The notes beneath the pieces are model-generated. The model made no database searches, was not told the origin of the DNA, and worked only from the letters and a program-made list of their open reading frames with translations. 64,000 nt of DNA from Halopseudomonas sabulinigri (lineage in GTDB: Bacteria > Pseudomonadota > Gammaproteobacteria > Pseudomonadales > Pseudomonadaceae), in NCBI GenBank assembly GCA_011053055.1, contig DRHT01000032.1, forward strand, positions 85,506 through 149,505, given 5' to 3'. Position numbers and translations under genes: made by a program. Below, in pieces: positions 42,522 through 50,068 of the stretch; the stretch's first letter is position 1, and each line of letters begins with the position of its first letter.

Positions 42522-43220
42522 ATGAACACAGGTGGATTGCTTGATCAGTTGTTGAAGGCGGGTAGCGGAATGTTGCAAGGCAGCCAGAATGGCGCCGCAT
42601 CGCAAAGCAACCAGCAGAGCGGCGGCGGTAACAGCCAGTTGGGCAGCCTGTTGAGCGGGGCAGGTGGTGGTGCGTTAGCGGCAGGTGCCATTGGCATGCT
42701 GCTTGGCAACAAAAAGGCGCGCAAGTTTGGCGGCAAGGCGATCAAGTACGGTGGGTTGGCCGCGCTCGGTGTGGTCGCTTATAAGGCGTTTAGCACTTGG
42801 CAGCAGAATAGTCAGTCTGCGCCACAAGGCCAGCCGCAAACCGTGGACCGGTTGCCAGCTCCACAGGCCGAGCAGCACAGCCACGCGATTCTGCGTGCGG
42901 TGATTGGAGCCGCCAAAGCGGATGGCCACGTCGATGATCGCGAGCGTGAGCTGATTGATGGCGAAATAGCAAAGCTGACCAACGATGTCGCGATGCAGCA
43001 GTGGTTTGATCGTGAGTTGAACAAACCATTGGATCCGAGCGAAATCGCCAGCGCGGCCAGTACGCCGGAAATGGCCGCCGAGATGTATTTGGCCAGTGTG
43101 CTGATTGTCGATGAAGAGAGCTTTATGGAGCGCAGTTATCTGCAGGAGCTGGCCAGCCAGTTGAAGCTCGATCCGGCGCTCAAGGCGGAGCTTGAGAAAG
43201 AGGTGCGCCAGGCCGTTTGA
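42522..43220 (+). CDS. DUF533/TerB-like membrane-associated protein
   Basis: A 232-aa protein. The N-terminal part contains low-complexity Gly/Ser/Asn/Gln (about residues 20-50), then a GGGALAAGAIGMLLGNKKARKFGG segment. A TerB-like helical domain follows (about 120-230; LRAVIGAAKADGHVDDRERELI and AAEMYLASVLIVDEESFMERSYL). The acidic residues at DGHVDDRE resemble the metal-coordinating site of TerB. GGGAGAG upstream of ATG 42522 is a strong ribosome site. It resembles E. coli YebE. Function unknown. Confidence 0.85.
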   Translation: MNTGGLLDQLLKAGSGMLQGSQNGAASQSNQQSGGGNSQLGSLLSGAGGGALAAGAIGMLLGNKKARKFGGKAIKYGGLAALGVVAYKAFSTWQQNSQSAPQGQPQTVDRLPAPQAEQHSHAILRAVIGAAKADGHVDDRERELIDGEIAKLTNDVAMQQWFDRELNKPLDPSEIASAASTPEMAAEMYLASVLIVDEESFMERSYLQELASQLKLDPALKAELEKEVRQAV

Positions 43221-43222
43221 AC

Positions 43223-43669
43223 TTAGTGGCCGTGGCTGCGGCCCACGTGCGAGTCATCTTCGCTGGCTTGCACCGCGCCACTGGTTTCCAGCTGCTGGAT
43301 GATGCCGCAGTGATCCACATCGCTGGCGCTGCGGCAGCGATGGCGTAGCTCTACCAATTGGTCACGGAGCTGACTAAGGTTCTGCAGTCGGCTGCTGACG
43401 TGCTGGATATGCTCATCAATCAGGCCGTTAACATCACCGCAACTGGCCTCAGGCTGCTCACGTAAGTTGAGCAGCTCACGGATTTCATTTAGCGTCATAT
43501 CCAGCGCCCGGCAATTGCGGATGAACACTAGCTGCTCAAGGTGCCGGTCTTGATATTGGCGATAGTTGCCCTCGCTGCGAGAAGGCTCGGGCAACAAACC
43601 CTCACGTTCGTAGTAGCGCACGGTTTCCACCGCGGTGCCGGTTAGTTCGGCCAGCTTGCCAATTTTCAT
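43223..43669 (-). CDS. cadR: MerR-family Cd(II)/Pb(II)-responsive regulator
   Basis: A 148-aa MerR protein. It has a winged helix at 1-70 (KIGKLAELTGTAVETVRYYEREGLL), then a dimer helix and metal-binding cysteines C77, C112 and C121, the pattern of CadR. The C-terminus is His-rich (SHVGRSHGH), as in Pseudomonas CadR. It diverges from the efflux gene across a short gap holding a MerR-type operator. It should activate cadA on binding cadmium or related metals. Confidence 0.92.
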   Translation of the reverse strand: MKIGKLAELTGTAVETVRYYEREGLLPEPSRSEGNYRQYQDRHLEQLVFIRNCRALDMTLNEIRELLNLREQPEASCGDVNGLIDEHIQHVSSRLQNLSQLRDQLVELRHRCRSASDVDHCGIIQQLETSGAVQASEDDSHVGRSHGH

Positions 43670-43685
43670 GTTGTGATCCTCCTGC

Positions 43686-43716
43686 TTGACTCTGTAGTGG
43701 CTACAGGGTTTTTACT
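43686..43716 (+). promoter_or_regulatory. MerR-type CadR operator and cadA promoter
   Basis: TTGACT (-35, 43686-43691) and TTTACT (-10, 43711-43716) are 19 bp apart, the long spacer that MerR regulators correct by DNA distortion. Between them ACTCTGTAG (43689-43697) and CTACAGGGT (43701-43709) form an inverted repeat around TGG with one mismatch. This is the usual binding site for the divergent CadR. Confidence 0.85.
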
Positions 43717-43745
43717 GTGCCTCACAGTTACCCGGAGAGTCCAGT

Positions 43746-45935
43746 ATGACAGGCCAAGATCATTCCCATTCGGTTGAGCAGAGTTGCTGTAGTTCTGCGA
43801 GCTCAGCGCCGGCGGCAGCGATTGGCGCGGCGGCCGGCCAGCAGCTTAGCCGTATTCGTATCGAGCAGATGGACTGCCCAACCGAAGAGGGGCTGATTCG
43901 GGGCAAGCTCGAAGGAAGCGAAGGCATCAGTGAACTGCACTTTAATTTGCTGCAACGAGTATTGACCGTCGCGCACGACGAAAGCCGGCGTGATGACATC
44001 TTCAAGGCGCTGCGCGAACTTGGCTTCACCCCGGTATTGGTGGATGCAGATAGCCCACCGCCTGAGCCGGCTGCGGCTAAACCTTGGTGGCCATTGGCGC
44101 TGGGCGGGTTTGCCGCGCTGACGGCAGAAGTCTTGCATTTTTCCGGGTTGGCGCCGCAATGGCTGATCGCGCTAGTGGCATTGGCCGCTATCGCTCTCAC
44201 GGGATTGAGTACGTACCGCAAAGGCTGGATCGCACTGCGCAACCGCAATTTGAACATCAATGCGCTCATGAGCATTGCGGTGACTGGCGCGGTGCTGATT
44301 GGTCAATGGCCGGAAGCTGCGATGGTGATGGTGCTGTTCGCCGTCGCTGAGTTGATTGAAGCCAAATCACTCGATCGCGCACGTAATGCCATCAGTGGTT
44401 TGCTGGCGCTAACGCCTGAGCAGGCGAGAGTGCAGCAGCCAGACGCTAGCTGGCGGCTGTTGGATGTCGCAGATATTGCCGTGGGTGAGCTGGTGCGCGT
44501 GGCACCGGGCGAGCGTATAGCTATGGATGGTCAGGTCAGCAGAGGTCAGTCGGCGATTAATCAAGCGCCGATCACCGGCGAGAGTTTGCCAGTGGAAAAG
44601 GCGCCAGGCGATGCGGTGTTTGCGGGCACTATCAATCAAACTGGCGAGCTGGAGTACCGCGTCACCGCAGCGGCGGGTCAATCGACACTGGCGCGTATTA
44701 TTCACGCAGTAGAAGAAGCACAGGGCGAGCGCGCGCCAACCCAACGTTTTGTTGACCGTTTCGCGGCCATCTATACCCCAGCAGTGATGGTGCTGGCGCT
44801 GTTGGTTGCGGTGTTGCCGCCATTGTTTTTCGATGTGCTTTGGTACGACTGGATCTACCGTGCGTTGGTATTGCTGGTGGTGGCGTGCCCCTGTGCATTG
44901 GTGATTTCCACGCCGGTGACCATCGTCAGCGGGCTGGCAGCTGCGGCGCGCAAGGGCATCCTGATTAAGGGCGGTGTTTATCTGGAACAGGGGCACCAGA
45001 TAGATTTACTGGCGTTAGACAAGACCGGAACCCTGACCCAAGGTCGCCCGGAGCAGACTGACTTTGTGCGGCTTGCAGCAGCAGCTGAGCTGTCGGTAGA
45101 GCAGTTGGCAGCCAGTCTTGCGGCGCGCTCCGATCATCCGGTATCCCAGGCCATCGCGCGTCAGGCAGCGATGGCTGCAGTGAGCTTGCTGCCGGTCACC
45201 GACTTCAGTGCGCTACTGGGACAGGGCGTGCGAGGGCGGCTGGAGGGTGGCACCTACCATCTGGGCAATCATCGCCTGGTGGAAGCGCTGGGGCTTTGTT
45301 CGCCGGCGCTGGAAGCGCAGCTGCAGACGCTTGAGCAACAAGGCAAGAGTGTGGTGGTGCTATGCTCGTCAGAAGCGCCGCTGGCGCTCTTTGCGGTGGC
45401 CGATAAGGTCAAGCCGAGTAGCCGCGAGGCGATTGCCGAATTGCATGCCATGGGGATCAAAACCCTGATGCTCAGTGGCGACAATGCGCATACGGTTGCG
45501 GCGATAGCGGCGCAGGTAGGCATTGATGAGGCCCGTGGCGATCTGTTGCCCGAAGACAAGCTCGGTGTGATCGCCGGGCAGCAGGGCGGTGGCCTAAAAG
45601 TTGCCATGGTCGGTGATGGCATCAATGATGCGCCGGCACTGGCCAAAGCAGACATCGGCTTTGCCATGGGCGCAGCGGGTACCGACAGTGCGATTGAAAC
45701 GGCCGATGTTGCGCTGATGGATGATGATCTGCGCAAGATTCCGCAGTTTATTCGCCTGTCGCGGCAGACCATGAGCGTGTTACGACAAAACATCATTCTG
45801 GCGTTAGGCATCAAGGCCGTGTTTTTGCTGATTACCCTGCTGGGGGGCGCGACCATGTGGATGGCGGTCTTTGCCGATATGGGGGTGAGCTTGCTGGTGG
45901 TGTTCAACGGCATGCGTCTGCTGCGTCAGAGCTAG
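43746..45935 (+). CDS. cadA: Heavy-metal P1B-type ATPase (Cd/Zn/Pb efflux)
   Basis: A 729-aa metal exporter. Its N-terminal domain (residues 1-110) carries a Cys/His-rich start (DHSHSVEQSCC) and IEQMDCPTEE, a variant HMA site. Eight membrane helices include the CPC motif (C381-P-C383). The phosphorylation Asp is D425 in LDKTGTLTQG, with the HP dipeptide in SDHPVSQAI and the hinge GDGINDAP. All catalytic motifs are intact. It is controlled by the MerR-type promoter upstream. Confidence 0.95.
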   Translation: MTGQDHSHSVEQSCCSSASSAPAAAIGAAAGQQLSRIRIEQMDCPTEEGLIRGKLEGSEGISELHFNLLQRVLTVAHDESRRDDIFKALRELGFTPVLVDADSPPPEPAAAKPWWPLALGGFAALTAEVLHFSGLAPQWLIALVALAAIALTGLSTYRKGWIALRNRNLNINALMSIAVTGAVLIGQWPEAAMVMVLFAVAELIEAKSLDRARNAISGLLALTPEQARVQQPDASWRLLDVADIAVGELVRVAPGERIAMDGQVSRGQSAINQAPITGESLPVEKAPGDAVFAGTINQTGELEYRVTAAAGQSTLARIIHAVEEAQGERAPTQRFVDRFAAIYTPAVMVLALLVAVLPPLFFDVLWYDWIYRALVLLVVACPCALVISTPVTIVSGLAAAARKGILIKGGVYLEQGHQIDLLALDKTGTLTQGRPEQTDFVRLAAAAELSVEQLAASLAARSDHPVSQAIARQAAMAAVSLLPVTDFSALLGQGVRGRLEGGTYHLGNHRLVEALGLCSPALEAQLQTLEQQGKSVVVLCSSEAPLALFAVADKVKPSSREAIAELHAMGIKTLMLSGDNAHTVAAIAAQVGIDEARGDLLPEDKLGVIAGQQGGGLKVAMVGDGINDAPALAKADIGFAMGAAGTDSAIETADVALMDDDLRKIPQFIRLSRQTMSVLRQNIILALGIKAVFLLITLLGGATMWMAVFADMGVSLLVVFNGMRLLRQS

Positions 45936-46241
45936 GGTGTCATGCCGTTGTTTTGTTACCGCGCTGTCTGTTTAGGCTGGCGCGGGCGCTTAATTGAGCG
46001 GTGAGTAGGCAGCGCAGGCTGAATAGAGTGTGTCATTTGTGAGACAACCGACCAGCGGCAATAGGCTTTAGGTTGCCGGAGTCTCTAGCGTTGCGTCATT
46101 TATGCGGCGCTCCATGGCTCACAGGGTCAGTTATCTGGCGCTTAAATACTGGACGATCTGCGCTTTATGCAACAAACTGTTGTCGCTAAACAAAAATAAT
46201 ATTTCTCGTTCTGCGCAAGCTGAATGAAGGAGACAAAAAGC
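45936..46241. other. 306-bp gap after cadA
   Basis: CCGCGC (45959-45964) can pair with GCGCGG (45980-45985), which may terminate cadA though no T-run follows. AT-rich sequence with TAATAT at 46197-46202 could serve the small gene at 46242, but no spaced -35 was found. No other gene is supported. Confidence 0.3.
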
Positions 46242-46397
46242 ATGATTAAGTCTGGTTCTTCGTGGTTCATCCCAATGACGCTGGCCCTGGTGTTTGGTGC
46301 CGCTTCACTCTATGCGTCATCCCAATCGGCGCTGCCAATGACCGGCCTGTTTGATGCGCCCGTGGCCGTTGTTAGTGATATCTTCAGCCGCTTCTGA
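46242..46397 (+). CDS. Small hydrophobic protein (51 aa) of unknown function
   Basis: A 51-codon ORF with a strong AAGGAGA ribosome site (46227-46233, eight bases before ATG). The peptide starts MIKSGSSWFIPMTLALVFGA and ends VSDIFSRF: one N-terminal hydrophobic segment that could be a signal peptide or a membrane anchor, then a short polar tail. It stands alone between cadA and the hydrolase gene. I do not recognise a family. The ribosome site and hydrophobic pattern support a real gene over chance. Confidence 0.6.
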   Translation: MIKSGSSWFIPMTLALVFGAASLYASSQSALPMTGLFDAPVAVVSDIFSRF

Positions 46398-46486
46398 TCA
46401 GATTGTTTCGCGTGTAGCGCGCTCTGTTTAGGACCGACGCTTAATCTACCCCACGGAAACGGGGCTGGCCCCGGTTATGGATAACA

Positions 46487-47299
46487 ATGAAGGTTCAGGC
46501 AAACGGCGTCTCCAATGAAGTCTATGTGCGCGGCGCCGGACAACCGGTGCTGATGCTGCATGGCAATCCTGATAGCCACGTTATGTGGCTCCCGCTGATT
46601 GCAAAACTACGCGGAAACTACCGTTTAATAGTGCCGGACCTGCCAGGGTTTGGTGCCAGCAAGACCCGCGCAGACCACAGTGAAGTTACCTTGAAAGGCA
46701 TGGCAGAATGGGTCGCCCACCTGTTGGATGCCTTGGATGTGGCTCGCCCGGTAGACTTGATCATGCACGATTTTGGCGGGGTTTATGGGCTTGCTTTCGC
46801 CACCACCTACCCCGAACGTGTACGCCGACTGGTTATCACTAATACCGTATTTCAGCAGGATTATCGTTGGCACTTTTGGGGACGAGTCTGGCGCAAGCCA
46901 CAGCTGGGCGAATTGGCCATGGCGGTGATGGGTATCCCCGGACTGGGCAAGACACTGTTTGCCGCATCGTTACGCAAGGGCGGGCCAGGGCTGAGCCAAG
47001 AACAGATCAATGAAGCCTACCGACGTTTTACCCCCGATGTGCGCAAGCAGGTATTGCGCCTCTACCGTGCCACCGATCCAGCCAATTTCGCCGGCTGGGA
47101 AACCCGCATGCTAGCCGTGACGGCCCAACACCCGACTTTGGTACTGTGGGGGCAACGTGATCCCTTTATTGCTGCGCGTTACGCCGAGCGGTTCGGTGCG
47201 AGCAAACTAGAGCGTTTTAATGACGTGGGGCATTGGGTAGTGGTTGAGGCGGCTGACCGGGTGGCCCCCCTGATCGATCAGCATCTGCAGGACAGCTAA
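46487..47299 (+). CDS. Alpha/beta hydrolase with Asp nucleophile (dehalogenase/epoxide-hydrolase-like)
   Basis: A 270-aa alpha/beta hydrolase. The oxyanion segment is HGNPDSHVMW (H25-G-N27-P-...-W34), similar to haloalkane dehalogenases. The nucleophile is D95 in LIMHDFGGVYG, and the catalytic His lies in NDVGHWVVVE near the C-terminus. Haloalkane dehalogenases and epoxide hydrolases have HDWG at this point. Here Phe96 replaces the Trp, so halide binding is doubtful. Function: hydrolysis of an ester, epoxide or C-X bond, unresolved. Independent start at ATG 46487. Confidence 0.85.
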   Translation: MKVQANGVSNEVYVRGAGQPVLMLHGNPDSHVMWLPLIAKLRGNYRLIVPDLPGFGASKTRADHSEVTLKGMAEWVAHLLDALDVARPVDLIMHDFGGVYGLAFATTYPERVRRLVITNTVFQQDYRWHFWGRVWRKPQLGELAMAVMGIPGLGKTLFAASLRKGGPGLSQEQINEAYRRFTPDVRKQVLRLYRATDPANFAGWETRMLAVTAQHPTLVLWGQRDPFIAARYAERFGASKLERFNDVGHWVVVEAADRVAPLIDQHLQDS

Positions 47300-47369
47300 A
47301 GCTGACTGCGACACTGTGTACCCGTGATCAATATTCCGCGCTTTAGAATGCGCTGCTAAACTTGCCCGC

Positions 47370-47753
47370 ATGAAACTATCCCGCTCACAACGCTCACTTT
47401 TTGCCTGGCTGCTGTATTTCAGCATCCTGTTCAATGTGCCGACCTGCGGTCTGCTGCATGGGCAGATGTCGGGTATGCAATTGAGTGGGGTGGGCATTGT
47501 GTTTTGCTCGCTCGGCTACGGCAGCAGCGTAGACCTGAGCGCCGATGACGGTAGCTCCACTAAGTCCAGCATGATGGCTTTCAAGTGCCCGGTGTGTGGC
47601 AGCGTTACTGTTTCCATCGCCCTGCTATTTGCGCTTGCTTGGCTGCTGACGTTGCGGCGTGACCGGCCCCAGCCCCAACGGCAGCAGGTGCCGCGTTTGT
47701 ATCCGCGTTATGCCTGGCCGCCGGCCAACCCCAGAGCTTCGCCACTGTTCTGA
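47370..47753 (+). CDS. DUF2946-like small membrane protein
   Basis: A 127-aa protein with a hydrophobic N-terminal segment, a Met/Cys-bearing periplasmic loop (GLLHGQMSGMQLSG and FKCPVCGSV), a second hydrophobic helix (SIALLFALAWLLTL) and a basic tail. The CPVC motif suggests metal binding. DUF2946 proteins frequently lie near TonB receptors and copper-related genes. Here it is followed after 98 bp by a TonB receptor and a PepSY protein. A hairpin ACCGCC-GCTG-GGCGGT (47761-47776) lies in that gap. Confidence 0.72.
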   Translation: MKLSRSQRSLFAWLLYFSILFNVPTCGLLHGQMSGMQLSGVGIVFCSLGYGSSVDLSADDGSSTKSSMMAFKCPVCGSVTVSIALLFALAWLLTLRRDRPQPQRQQVPRLYPRYAWPPANPRASPLF

Positions 47754-47851
47754 CTTTCCCACCGCCGCTGGGCGGTATTAATGCTCTCGATCTACCTGCG
47801 CACGCTGCACAGCGAGGTGATCGAGCCATTGGATTGGTCAGGAATTACCTC

Positions 47852-50017
47852 ATGAAAGAGTTTTTTCTTCGTTCTACCGGCGCGTTGCTGCTTTGCGCGC
47901 CTGCCTCTTATAGCTTGGCTCAGGATACGCTGGAGCTGCCGGCTCTTGAAGTCATTGGCACCCGACAAACCGCCGCCGGTCTGCAACTCGATGTTCCAGT
48001 GGAAGCGGGTTCAAGGCTGGGTATTACTCCCCGTGAAACACCGGCCTCTGTCTCCGTGGTCAATCGCGAGCAAATCACTGCTCGGGGTGCTGAAAATACC
48101 CAAGACATTCTCGCCAGCATCCCCGGTGTGACCGCTGCGGCGCCGCCAGGCTCTGCTGGATTTATCTCTTGGCGCGGCTTTACCGGCTCGCAGGTGACGC
48201 AGATGTTCAACGGTATCGCCCTGCAATACGACGCCATTGCCGCACGCCCGGTGGATAGCTGGATCTACGATCGTGTCGAGGCGATCGGCGGCGCATCGAG
48301 CTTTCTCAATGGCTCGGGTGGGGTTGGCGGCTCGGTCAATTACATCAGCAAACTGGCCGACCCGAATCAGTCCTTTGTTGAGGGGCGGATCAAATACGGC
48401 AGTTACGACAGCCGCGAGTTGGCATTTGGCTTGAACCAGCAGCTCAACGAAGGCCCGGTGCGCAACACTTTGCGGCTGGACGTTAGTCAGACTGAGAGCA
48501 ACGGCTACGTCGACCGCGAAGAGCGCAGCGCCTTTACCTCGGCGCTGTCGCTGCGTACCGATTTTACGCCGCAGCTGTCGCACACCCTGGCCCTGGAATA
48601 CCAGAACGAGCAGGTCGATAGCCCCTATTGGGGCACCCCGGTACTGCAACCGATTGGCGGCGAGATGAAGATCGACGAGAGCCGCCGCTTTGAAAACTAC
48701 AACGTAGAAGATGGCCGCTACGAGCAGCGGGTGCGTTGGCTACGCTCGATCACCGAGTACTGGGTCAGCGACCACACACGGCTGCGCAACACCTTCTATC
48801 ACTACAATACCGAGCGCAATTACCGCAATCTGGAGCGCTACACCTATACGGCGGACAACAGCCAGATCAGCCGCTCGGGAGCCTATCAGCAGCGTCATGA
48901 TCAGGAGGTCAACGGCGACCGCGTAGAGTTGCTACACAATAGCCGCTTGTTCGACCGCAAAAGCGACTGGTCGCTGGGCTTGGATTTCAGCCACAACGTG
49001 CAGACGCGCTACCCGCGCTCGATTTCTGGCGAGTTCGACAAAGTAGATCCGGACAACTTCGACCCCGGTCATTTCTACGATATTCCCGGGATGACGCCCG
49101 GCCATGAGCCGCAGCGCAGCAACGAGCTGAACACCTGGGCGCTGTACCTAGAGAACCGTACCGAACTGACCGACCGTCTGGCGCTGCTCACCGGCCTGCG
49201 ACATGACTGGATCGACCTGCAGGTGACCAATCATCAAACGTCGTCGGCCAGTAACCCCGCCAAATTTGGCCAGACTTACGAGCCAACTACTGGACGTATC
49301 GGGCTAGTCTACGATCTAACGCCAGCAGCCAATGTTTATGTGCAGTACAGCACCGCAGCCGATCCGCCGGCGGGTGTACTGACCACGGCCAGTTTCGGTC
49401 AGGTGCAAGATATTGATCTGACCACGGGCGAGCAATGGGAAGTAGGCAGCAAGTTCGACTTTCTTGATGGGCGTGGCTCGGCCACCGTGGCGCTCTACCA
49501 GATCACCCGCACGGATCTGGCCACCAATGACCCGAACAACCCCGGTGAAACTCTGCCGGTGGGCCAGCAATCGTCCACCGGGATCGAGGTGGCTGGTTCG
49601 CTCTGGGTAACGCCGAAATTGTTGGCCGAAGGTAACTTCGCTTGGGTAGACGCCGAGTACGATGAGTTCAATGACAGCGTCGGCGGCGCCAGTGTGTCGC
49701 GCGCCGGTAACACGCCCAGCAACGTGCCCGACAAGGTGGCCAACCTGTGGCTGACCTACGACGTTGCACCGCGCTGGCAGTTGGGTGTGGATACCCGCTA
49801 CGTCGGCTCCGTTTACGCCGATGCAGCCAATACCCTGTCGGTACCGTCCTACACGCTCTTTGGTGCCTTTGTCGGCTATGAACTGGCCGAGGACACGCAG
49901 CTGAGCCTGCGCGGACGCAATCTGTCCGATGAGGTGTACGCCCGTAATGCCGGTTCGACCATGTTGTATCTCGGTGCGCCGCGAACCTTCGAAGTCGCTT
50001 TGCAAACCCGCTTCTAA
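47852..50017 (+). CDS. TonB-dependent siderophore-type outer-membrane receptor
   Basis: A 721-aa receptor. A signal peptide (residues 1-24, ending SLAQ) is followed by a TonB box-like start, a plug (ETPASVSVVNREQITARGAENTQDIL, GVTAAAPPGSAGFISWRGF) and a large beta-barrel ending in the aromatic ALQTRF. These fit siderophore receptors of the FoxA/FhuA type. ATG 47852 is preferred over 47834 since it is the signal-peptide start and has AGGA upstream. No Fur-box-like palindrome was seen before the gene, so its metal signal is uncertain. Confidence 0.92.
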   Translation: MKEFFLRSTGALLLCAPASYSLAQDTLELPALEVIGTRQTAAGLQLDVPVEAGSRLGITPRETPASVSVVNREQITARGAENTQDILASIPGVTAAAPPGSAGFISWRGFTGSQVTQMFNGIALQYDAIAARPVDSWIYDRVEAIGGASSFLNGSGGVGGSVNYISKLADPNQSFVEGRIKYGSYDSRELAFGLNQQLNEGPVRNTLRLDVSQTESNGYVDREERSAFTSALSLRTDFTPQLSHTLALEYQNEQVDSPYWGTPVLQPIGGEMKIDESRRFENYNVEDGRYEQRVRWLRSITEYWVSDHTRLRNTFYHYNTERNYRNLERYTYTADNSQISRSGAYQQRHDQEVNGDRVELLHNSRLFDRKSDWSLGLDFSHNVQTRYPRSISGEFDKVDPDNFDPGHFYDIPGMTPGHEPQRSNELNTWALYLENRTELTDRLALLTGLRHDWIDLQVTNHQTSSASNPAKFGQTYEPTTGRIGLVYDLTPAANVYVQYSTAADPPAGVLTTASFGQVQDIDLTTGEQWEVGSKFDFLDGRGSATVALYQITRTDLATNDPNNPGETLPVGQQSSTGIEVAGSLWVTPKLLAEGNFAWVDAEYDEFNDSVGGASVSRAGNTPSNVPDKVANLWLTYDVAPRWQLGVDTRYVGSVYADAANTLSVPSYTLFGAFVGYELAEDTQLSLRGRNLSDEVYARNAGSTMLYLGAPRTFEVALQTRF

Positions 50018-50029
50018 TAATCAAAGGAA

Positions 50030-50056
50030 GCCAGCAGATGCGCAGCATCTGCTGGC
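50030..50056 (+). promoter_or_regulatory. Perfect 12-bp-stem hairpin between receptor and PepSY genes
   Basis: GCCAGCAGATGC (50030-50041) pairs with GCATCTGCTGGC (50045-50056) over a GCA loop. It stands between the receptor stop (50017) and the ribosome site of the PepSY gene. There is no T-run. It may be an mRNA-processing or partial-termination hairpin that lowers expression of the downstream gene. Confidence 0.5.
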
Positions 50057-50068
50057 TGGGAGAGGGTG

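Noticed and set aside
48237..49743. Minus-strand frames opposite the TonB receptor (up to 229 aa)
   Set aside because: No motifs, and the plus strand encodes a complete receptor with signal peptide and terminal aromatic residue.
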